Assembly (NCBI GenBank): GCA_963693315.1 | Contig: OY856187.1 | Coordinates: 48,768,201-48,832,200, forward strand | Reading direction: 5' to 3' | Length of the DNA stretch: 64,000 bases | Source: Diogma glabrata | Taxonomy: Eukaryota > Arthropoda > Insecta > Diptera > Cylindrotomidae | Shown: positions 55,641 through 64,000 of the stretch, in pieces | How the letters are laid out: each line of letters opens with the position of its first letter | How positions within the stretch are numbered: position 1 is the stretch's first letter | Notes under the pieces: model-generated | What the model was told of the DNA's origin: nothing | What the model saw: only the letters and a program-made list of their open reading frames with translations | The model's database searches: none | Position numbers and translations under genes: made by a program

Positions 55641-56870
55641 GCTTTTCATATTTTTAAGATAGGGGAACGGATGACTTGTGCAGTGTACTGTCGTCTGCAA
55701 AACTATTTATTGGGATACTCGTGATTTTTAACAGTTCGTTGATATAAATTAAAAATAAAGTGGTGGATTAAAATGATCCTTGGGGTACACCAGCGTTAAT
55801 TAATTTAGACTCAGAAAAGAAATCATCGATGGATACCGAAATGTATCGGTGAGAATAATATTTGTATCAGCTTTACGACGGTATCAGCTGTATGCAACGA
55901 GCTTATTGCCAGATTCGACCAAATGCTTTTGAGATGTCTAATGCGATAACGTACGTTTCACCACCTTTTTTAATTATGATGCTCTAAAGATGAGCCACAT
56001 ATTTTAATAAATCAGTTGGTGATCTTTTGTTTCAAAAACCAAATTGGTTGTCAGATACTAAATGGTTGTCTTCCAAAATTTTTGATATGTGTGTATTAAT
56101 CTTCAGCATGGATGGATCAGTTTTTAATCATTTGTTAATTTTTTTATTTTTAATCCATGGGTGTGACGACCCCGTGTACTCCAGTCCCTGGTATTTGCAT
56201 ATAAGTTAACGTGAGATATCACACACCACTGGCAATAGTAGTAAGATATCTCCAGCCAAGGTTGTATCTTAAGGGGGCTGGCGGAATATTTGTATTCAGT
56301 CAACGGTAGCACCCTCAATCTTAACAATCACATATTCCTTGATGATGGCACGCTGTTGATTGTTCGAAGAAATGAGCCATATAACTATATCTGGGCTAAA
56401 GCCCATCATTGAGGAAGATATAGTGTGTCACATAATCAAGGATTTTGTCAATAGCTGGACTATTGGCAACCCCGTTTTAGTTTTCTTCCTGCAAATTTTT
56501 AAAACAAATTCGCTTTCATCTCTTATTTTATTTTTATTTTCTCTTTCCTATCATGAAATATTGGCCTATGTCATATTTTATGTGTGATAAAATTTATCGT
56601 TTAGCTATCCATTATTTAACAAAAAATATTAAAACAACAAAAAAAAAGATTTGCGTCCATTAACATCCTTAGAACGCATGTCGTTGTGGGACCTTGGTCT
56701 TAAAAGGTGTTTATGTGTTGTTGTGACACATATTGCCATTCCTACTACACAACACATTTTATTAAAAAAATAAAAAATATAATTCTCGTATATTTCAGAT
56801 AGGAGTACGGCTATTGGTCTATAATTAGTAATATCACATTTTGTTACTTTTCCAGTCCTGAGCAATACAC
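55641..56870 (-). pseudogene. Jockey-type RT relic, split by DR1
   Basis: The minus strand reads KCDITNYRPIAVL and SEIYE at about 56,865-56,790. After the DR1 insertion it reads KINTHISKILEDNHLVSDNQ, FGF, RSPTDLLKYVAHL, GGETYVIALDISKAFGRIW (55,900-56,090), and nearer 55,670-55,790 a decayed GVPQGS block and FADDSTLHKSSVP with the catalytic ADD. Order and motifs are those of Jockey/CR1-type RT. Several stops and shifts. Confidence 0.75.
56105..56790 (+). repeat. Dispersed repeat DR1, copy B (inside the Jockey-type relic)
   Basis: From GGATCAGTTTTTAATCA through GGGTGTGACGACCCCGTG to CACAACACATTTTATTAAAA. The RT relic reads on from one side of it to the other (YRPIAVLLSEIYE ... MLKINTHISKILEDN), so DR1 is the later event. 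Confidence 0.85.
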
Positions 56871-57090
56871 ACTTTCACCAATTTCATATACAAGACGCGT
56901 ATTTCAAAAACTAAATGACCTTTAAAACTGATTGTTTGTTTTGGAAAATCATAAATGAACATATAATATCACAAACACTGTCCAAAATTTTAAAAAAACT
57001 GGAAAAAGTTTAGCTAATGGAAACTAAAAAAAAATATTTCAATTTTATAGTAGTCATGCAATTACTGTACATTTATTGTTTGAGCGTCTT

Positions 57091-57152
57091 ATAATCGAGC
57101 GTTAAAACTTCATAATACCCTTTCATAACGCCCCTGCTGCTATGGATGTGTG
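57091..57152. repeat. Second copy of the recombinase-locus right-end motif
   Basis: GAGCGTTAAAACTTCATAAT, ACCCTTTCATAACGCCCC, then TATGGATGTGT align with 21,155-21,212 (GAGCGGGCGTTATGAATTCA, CATAACGCCCC, TATGGATGCGT). Similarity stops on the right after the TATGGATG stretch and fades on the left, defining a candidate element end. Confidence 0.6.
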
Positions 57153-57953
57153 TTTTTCTCAAATTTTGTTAACTTAAACTCTAGTTTTAAACAATAAATA
57201 TGTTTCGATATTCATCTGGCATGCTGGCTCCAGATTTTTTATATATGTTGTTCAATTCTATTTGGCTCCTAGTTAAATTCTTATAAAGCGTCTTTCAATT
57301 AATGTGATACATTTTTTAATAGCCCCTATTTCCGATAGAGATGTCTGCTGTTTTCTTCGATACAGACATACCAATAATTATAAATCGGTATACAAATAAT
57401 AGTATTTTAACCAATGAGATAGTTTAATTTCAATTTGTGAGAGAATAAAATTCATTGAATACGAATCGATTACAATACTTTATCCTCTGACATAAATTTA
57501 TAGAAAATATAAATAGTAAAGATGACGAAAAAGTACTAATTTTTGCAAAATATCATCCGAAATATTCGTTTTAGGAATAAATGGCTTTTGAATTTGTTTT
57601 GTAGACTATTAAATTTCCTTCAAAAACAAAACATTACAAGAGATATTTACGATTTTATCAAAAAATCAACTTCGATGACTTTGCGGCACGTGTTCTTTTA
57701 TTTTAAAAAAAATTGATTTTTATGGATTTTGACCACAAAGAATTTTTTTAGGCGGAATCTGAGAAAATTTAATTTTTAACGACCAGTTTTATATTATAAT
57801 TTTTTTCGATTTTCCGTATCTACTTAGTAGTATAGATAGTTTATTCATTAGAATTTTTTTCACATTACGAAATAACGCACATTGTAATAGGCAACCTTTT
57901 ACATACAATTTACCTAAAGTCATGATATAAGGTTAAAGTCTTTGCTCTTTATC
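57153..57953. other. No recognisable feature
   Basis: AT-rich sequence upstream of the candidate host gene; its promoter should lie here, but no motif stands out. Confidence 0.4.
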
Positions 57954-58739
57954 ATGATTTTAATTTCTTTCGTGGAAATAGTTGTTAATTTCATAAAACT
58001 TCTGTTATGTTGTGTGTAACACAGCATTGTATTTTAAATCAACTTCATTCTGTTGTCAGAACAAATATTTAACTGGTAGTTGTCCAAATTGCCGTGGAAA
58101 GTTTTTTATTTTTTAATTAAAATAAATTATCAACATAACAATGACGCACCGCATATTATTTCAATTCTAGACAACAGAAGTAATTTTTATACCACGTGAG
58201 GAAGTGTATGAATGGGAGCAAAGACCGTCTGATGTTAAAAGTTGGACTAAATATTTGGATTTAACTAATCTATATTTGGAGGCTTTAAATGAAACTACCA
58301 TCGAAGTTGGTGGTTATGCTATATCGTTGATAGATTTTCCAAAAAAAGAAAAGATACGAATAATAATGAATGTTTTTGCGCAAGAGAAAGCCGAATGGAA
58401 AGATGTTAAACTGAAGTTCGGTTTAGCAGATGCATGTGCAGACTTTATAGATCCTACGAAGGTATGGCATAACTTTACTAAATTGATCACCGTATGTCCA
58501 CCATCAAAAGGGGTAATTTATTTATCTTTAACGTAGCTTATATATTCTGAATTAATTTTATTGTTTGTTATTAGACTAAAATGTACATTCCAACACAACA
58601 CGTGAATGTAAAACTCAATGTCCCAAGTGCATATATGGCGGAACATTGGAAAGTAGGGATTGTTGCAAGCTGGGGAATTCCTTATGTCAATGAAGAAAAA
58701 TATGGCTTAGCTTTGTTTTCCGACATGGTTGTATTATAA
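57954..58739 (+). CDS. Candidate host gene: small, probably secreted protein, three exons
   Basis: Exons 2 and 3 are well supported: 58,171-58,512 (TTCAATTCTAG acceptor, GTAATT donor, 114 codons) and 58,575-58,739 (TTATTAG acceptor, stop TAA), both phase 0 around a 62-bp intron. They encode TTEVIFIPREEVYEWEQRPSDV.. without interruption, including FGLADACADFIDP, KLITVCPPSKG and MYIPTQHVNVKLNVP. The first exon is inferred at 57,954-58,013, giving MILISFVEIVVNFIKLLLCC, a plausible signal peptide ending at a weaker GTGTAA donor. The full product would be 188 residues. Size, leader and the CPPSKG followed by a beta-rich end resemble insect secreted proteins of the DUF1091/ML-like kind, a weak resemblance only. 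It is the only non-transposon gene I can support. Confidence 0.6.
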
Positions 58740-59877
58740 TAAACTGTAACTTGAAAAGAAACTAACTGATTGTAAAATAGTTAAAATAAAATAAACAATT
58801 AAGTTGTAACTTGTTTTAGTTGTTCTAGATATAAAAATATTAATGTTGGTTGATGGGCTAGCGCCTCGTTCTCCCAAAAATTTTAAGAGATATTATATAT
58901 GCCATGGATTAAACATTTTTCTTGATCGTAAATAAAATAATATCTGTTTTTGCAAATTGTGTAATTAATGAAATAAAAACAAATGAATATGGCTGTGATG
59001 CATCATATTATCATATATCTGTCCAACAGATCTAACAATTTAACAAAGTGATATGGATGCTATTCAAAATAAAGTCAAGCATTTTCACGTCCAGCACTTT
59101 CACATTTCGACATCTTAATGGGATTTACGGAATAGATATATGTGTGGGATAAAGAAGCTAAAAAAATAAACCTAATTTTGGTAGGTAGCAAAAAGCAGGA
59201 TATTTGTATGAAAAATTATATCCAAATAATACCAGGTCTAGGTGTTATGAAATTTTCAAATCAACAGCTGTGCAGAAACCATAATCATTTTAAAACCATA
59301 ATCTTTAATTTATGAGTTAGTTGAGAGCCAGCTTTAGCTCTCCTGTCATTACACAGATATGGAAAAAAGTAAAATTTTAATACTCAAGCCAGGGAAAAAC
59401 CTGTATACTAAATGATTTTAAGTGAATTGACTTTTATCTAAAGAGGATGTGCTCTGGCTCATACTTTGCTTATTAGATGTTGATGATCTGTTAAACCTGA
59501 ACCAGACCGATGGAACGTTTTGAACCTCAAATTGTAGGTAATTTGGTAGCAATAGCTGGAGCAAACACAACTTTTCTGTCTCTTTCCAATATATATGTTG
59601 CAAAAGGGTAAACCTGTTTATCGACCCTTAAAATGCAAGTGATGTCCTTTTTACTAATTTAAACTTGTAGGTGAATGTGTCATTTGTATTCAGCATCACA
59701 TCAAAATCGTCAGTGTAAATTCTTTCATGCAACATTAAAACATGAGCTTGTTGTCACTGGTTTGTTGTTCACCCACATCAATAAGCTTTAGTATACCGCT
59801 TGAATATTTTACTATTTTATTTTAAGACAATTGTAATATAACTTTATTACAATACATCATACCAATTTTTTAATATT
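58740..59877. other. No further gene recognised
   Basis: 3' flank of the candidate gene (AATAAA-like near 58,789), then AT-rich DNA. A 61-residue minus-strand frame at 59,418-59,603 has nothing to support it. Confidence 0.45.
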
Positions 59878-60438
59878 CTGGTCCCTGGGCCCACGCCGAT
59901 TTCATGTGATGATTGCTACATATTTTATACTTTGTGAGACGCCTGCCCTTGACGAGCCCGAAAACTTTTGTTCTGCGATTTTCCTCAAATCGGTAGCTTT
60001 TTCGTTCGGCAAGCTCCGAAAAATGCCGATTCCCCGGGATCTTGTAAATTTTTTTTTTAGCTATAGATGTTGGCAATTTGATTTTTAATACGAGGGTAAC
60101 CTTGTCCGACAAAAAATTGTCTACTATTGTCTAGCCCGACAACCCAAACATCGAAAAAAATGTCAGTTGTCAGACTCGACAATAGCACACACATTTTGGT
60201 CGGACAAGCTTACCACCTTCGTGTTAAACATTTTCAACCCCCCCACGGTTAAAAAACAAAAATTTGGTAGCAAATTTAGAAAATCGCTGGCAATCGGTGT
60301 TTTTCGGAGCTTGCCGTGCAAGAAAGCGGCCGATTTGAGGAAAATCGCAGAACAAAAGCTTTCGGGCTCGTCAAGGACAGCTGCCTCACGAAGTATAAAA
60401 TATGTGGTAATCATCACACGAAATCGGCGTGGGTCCAG
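59878..60438. mobile_element. Foldback MITE, copy 2 (complete)
   Basis: Same family as 10,786-11,330, here with both ends: CTGGTCCCTGGGCCCACGCC at the left, and GGCGTGGGTCCAG at the right. Arms share TTCATGTGATGATT, AAGCTCCGAAAAATGCCGAT and GACAAGCTTACC-type blocks. The loop again lies between GACAAC and GTTGTC. Frames on both strands reflect the palindrome. Confidence 0.88.
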
Positions 60439-61450
60439 AAATTATTCGTTTAACAAATAATAAATATATATTTAATCAACTTTATATAGGTAATCCAAAA
60501 TTCAATCAACAATGAATATATTCATAAAACAATATAAATAATATTATGTTCCAGCAAAACCTTTAACTAAGGAAATCCTTTATCTTTCTACCCGTAATAT
60601 AGAAACCATAGAAACTATTTGTAGAAGATATTGAAGGATTATACGTGATTTCAGTATCCGTATACGAAAAACAAACAAGCTTATGCATACACGTAGAATA
60701 ATAGATAAAACACAATCAAAAACTAAATGGAACCATAGAATCACAGATTTTCTATTCAATATTGGTGGTACGGATCTTACTAAATTTAGAATTTTTTATT
60801 TAAGATTATTTACCCAAAAATAATCCTAATAGAATTGTTGACATGTGAAAGGATAAATTTTATGAACAAAAATTTTAGATCAAAATCGTAAATCAATTTG
60901 ACTATTGTTGTGGTTTCGTTGTTACTTAATTTTATGCTTTTGGGATCGTAATCCAATTTATAGTTATCATGATATTGTAATGAATCATTTTTTAAACATA
61001 AATGAATTTCAGTATTTCGAGGACGTGGTAGCCGTTTTTGTTCCCTAGAGAAGTTTTGATGGACAAATCTTTTTAGTTTTTCATATTTCTTTTAAACATA
61101 TCACCACACCATTATTATAATGGAAAAACTAATATCAATGAACAACCTTAGAAGAGCTAAGTGCATGAAAACATATAATAACATAGAAATTATAAACATT
61201 ATAAAGAATATCAAAATAAGTTTTACTCATAAGGATTCGTTGATTGTCAAAAATTAAATATAGGTCAAACCGTCAGATCATTGGCTAAATAACTAATACC
61301 CGCAAAATGTAATTACATTGAAAAACCTTAAATCGAACTCCATAAGTACAGTACATAAAAATTATAATTACAGATTTTCAAATGTCAACCAACTCCAGAA
61401 GTTTTTACATCAGTTGAAGAATTGAATATAATCAAAATATTAATCGATAT
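60439..61450 (+). pseudogene. Possible third Penelope-like relic
   Basis: Near 61,245-61,290 one frame reads KLNIGQTVRSLAK, resembling the GIY-YIG IGQTGRSL block of the Penelope-like elements at 5-9 kb. Downstream an EELNII..EIKITSYK stretch could be the usual segment after it. Upstream (60,555-60,800) EILYLSTRNIETIETICRRY and related pieces are unassigned. RT motifs are not visible. Confidence 0.35.
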
Positions 61451-62884
61451 AGAAATAAAGATAACAAGCTATAAAGGATTGTTTTTGGATTCGACTTCTC
61501 TTTCTTTCTTCAACAGATCGTATAATATAATTACCACTTACAAAACTTTACCACTTACACATGGCAGGATAGTTGTATGCAAACGATTTCAAAAACATAA
61601 ATTTAACTTTAAATAAAAATTTTTATTATTATATTTATCTGTGTGCAAGTATAAACTATAACCTATAAGTTTATATCATTAAATCACAATCAGTATTAGC
61701 TCATCTCAAATCTCAATAGCATATCTATAAAAAACTGAGCATTGATATATGACAAAAGTTGGTCATTCGAGCCGGATCGGAACTACAAGCTCCTCGTTGA
61801 TTAATTTTACCGCTCTACGGCATTTGATGTTACTTCAATTTACAATATAACGTAATCACCATAACTTTACAGGTATCTGTTATTCTAAACTATGTAATTA
61901 AACACTCAAACATCTCGAAAATCTCAAACTCATTTTTTGTTTTTAATCAAAGTAAATTTTGACTGTATCACCAACACGAAGCACCAATTATCTCTCCAAA
62001 GAAATAATAAACAGATTAAAATATTCAAGTCGTAGGTCAACAAACCATTTATTTAACTATTTTTATGGTTGACTGAATTTCACTGTTTGGTTCACAAAAG
62101 AAGTCTATAAGTCTATATGGGCTGTTAACGCTGAAACGATAGTTTGCTAAAAAAAAACAAAATAAATACAGAAAAATGCATAACATCATTAAGCATCAAA
62201 CCTAAAAAATCGTTAATTAGATTAGTAACTGCAACGTTCAGTTGACATATTATGTTTTGTCTTCTGTTGATGGCTCTGAAAATGAAACAAATTAATTAAG
62301 TAATCGCTGAATAGAATTATAAGATAATAGTTGGATTTTATAAGCACATCATATACTTACAAATAGACAATAATCACCAAGCAAAACGAAAGAAATGTCA
62401 TCTGTCTTATATTTAAACTTCTGTTAGATGTTTACCAATTGGTTGCATTCATTAGTTTTTTTTTCGATATTCTTAATTTTATAACAAAATTGTAATCTGA
62501 ATATTGGCAATCATGGTAGGACAGTCTCGTTGTCGAGTTTTGATTGGTGATATATAAGCTTTTGTTTCTCTAATTTAATCTCTCTTACGTTTTAGTTTTT
62601 ACGTGTTAAGTTACTTATTTTAGTCAATTTAATTTGTATCCATGTGGTTATTAAAACGTTAATATAAATTTTGTGCCTTGTTCTTCTATTGTTTTTGTTG
62701 AAATCATTATTTTAAAACCGTTTAGTTATTGTAAATTTGTTGATGGAATTTTGTATATGGCTTTAAGTGTTCGTAATTATCATTTAACAAGGGTTGTTGA
62801 CATAGTGATTGTGTCCTGCAAATAATATATGTATATCGTATATCGCCATGTTGGAATATGTTTAAGGACCGCAGTTGCTAGATA
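61451..62884. other. No recognisable feature
   Basis: AT-rich, no sustained frames. Confidence 0.45.
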
Positions 62885-63245
62885 TAAGGTGACTGAGTTG
62901 GAGTTGCTTAGTCATCGATAATCATCATACTCAATAACAGGAAAGTATATTTGTATATTTTGTCATATGGCACATGCAGCTAATATATTTGTTCAAGAAA
63001 GGTTTTAAGTTGAAGTAATCATTTTGCATTGTGTATATCTTCGATAATTAACAAAGGTGGCTGAATTAGAGTTACTTAATCATCGATGATCGTCATACTC
63101 CATGTCAGTAGACTACATTTGTATATTTCGTCATACGGTACATGCAGCTAATACATTTGTTCAAAGAAGGTTCTAAGTTGACAGTAATTATCGTTACATC
63201 GTGTACATCTTCGATAATCAATAGAAGCTGCTAAATTATGTAACG
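62885..63245. repeat. Tandem repeat, about 168-bp unit, just over two copies
   Basis: GTGACTGAGTTGGAGTTGCT near 62,889 recurs as GTGGCTGAATTAGAGTTACT near 63,057 and, truncated, as GCTGCTAAATTA near 63,228. Units also share CATATGGCACATGCAGCTAA and CATCGATAATC. Non-coding. Confidence 0.85.
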
Positions 63246-64000
63246 TCGGCCCTGTGTCAAATTAAAACATTTCATCCATTTCACATCATTTCAAGAAAAT
63301 TCATTTTAATCAAAATAAAATTCTAAAGAAAATTTTCAAAAAATTCAAATTTAAAAATATAAAAAAACTAACAAACCATTCAGCAAAACGAAATTTCTTA
63401 TCGGTAATTCAACGAAACCTGAAAAAGCGAAAATCACCATTGGTAATACTTTCGTCAAAAAATAAAAGAAAACCTAATATGCTGTCATGGTTGATTTTTT
63501 TAAATTCATTCCATGTTTGATCTTCAAACGATACAAAAACTTAAAAATTGGCTGTATAAGAGAAAAGTTTTTTTAAAAATAAAAATTAAAATAAATCATA
63601 AAAAAATGGTACAAAAATTTAGATTCCAAATTTGCTATCTAATATATAAAGATCAACGTTAGTTTTTTTAAATGAACAAGATCATATTTATTCTTAAAAA
63701 ATACTTGAAGAAAAAAATAATAAATAAAACAAAAGAATGACAGTTAATGTTAAGACAATAAGTTAGTTTATTTAATATGTGTATTAACGAAGTTATGATT
63801 TTATTGATGTAAAATCTTACATAAAAATGAACAATAAGTGTACTTTAGTTGAATAAATATGTACCAGAAAAATAATAAAAATATCGTAGGTACTAACAAT
63901 TATATGAAAAAAAAATTTTTCAAGTGATATAATAGAAGAGATTTGAAGGCTATTTTTATTGTACTAATTGCGATTGAATTCTTCTTTCTTGACAAACCTG
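63246..64000. other. No recognisable feature
   Basis: AT-rich to the window end. No frame or repeat recognised. Confidence 0.45.

Overview
Eukaryotic nuclear DNA, very probably from an insect or other arthropod. It is strongly AT-rich, has short GT-AG introns of about 60 bp, and is dense with arthropod-type transposable elements: Penelope-like, Ty3/gypsy, Jockey/CR1/R1/RTE-type non-LTR, hAT, pogo-type, a Crypton-like tyrosine recombinase, and foldback MITEs. There is no operon-like gene order and no rRNA or convincing functional tRNA. Only one locus looks like an ordinary host gene (57.95-58.74 kb). A 200-N gap at 28,261-28,460 shows this is a draft assembly.

Layout. 0-4.6 kb: three tandem arrays (about 630 bp, 70 bp and 285 bp units). 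4.61-11.76 kb: a Penelope-like composite made of two head-to-head copies, bracketed by a 12-bp direct repeat. Its right copy carries a 5'-truncated LINE and a pogo-type transposon, which itself contains a tRNA-like hairpin and a foldback MITE. 11.8-25.6 kb: a decayed plus-strand gypsy element split by two insertions. One is an apparently intact minus-strand Ty3/gypsy element (12,167-17,858; 380-bp LTRs differing at one base; 4-bp TSD; gag and pol joined by a -1 slippery site). The other is a 6.3-kb TIR element (18,815-25,155; ends CACTC/GAGTG, apparent CA TSD) holding a spliced, catalytically complete tyrosine recombinase gene between palindromic sites, plus a decayed multi-exon gene interrupted by a 2.0-kb hAT element with a perfect 8-bp TSD.

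25.6-40.2 kb: Penelope-type terminal palindromes, copies of a roughly 650-bp dispersed repeat (called DR1 here), a foldback element, a hAT MITE, an R1-type LINE relic, another foldback element and a small TA-flanked palindrome. 40.25-46.9 kb: one 11-bp minisatellite, apparently once continuous, split by a DR1 copy and by a 4.4-kb CR1/Jockey-type LINE. 48.5-51 kb: gypsy integrase relic with DR1 inside it. 51-57 kb: foldbacks, a 174-bp AT microsatellite, an RTE-type endonuclease fragment and a Jockey-type RT relic with DR1 inside it. 57.1 kb holds a second copy of the recombinase-locus right-end motif. 57.95-58.74 kb: the candidate secreted host protein. The rest is mainly unannotatable AT-rich DNA with a second foldback MITE copy and a 168-bp tandem repeat.

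The most interesting unit is the tyrosine recombinase locus at 19.46-21.27 kb. The most informative feature overall is the nesting: several insertions can be checked against an empty site inside the same window.
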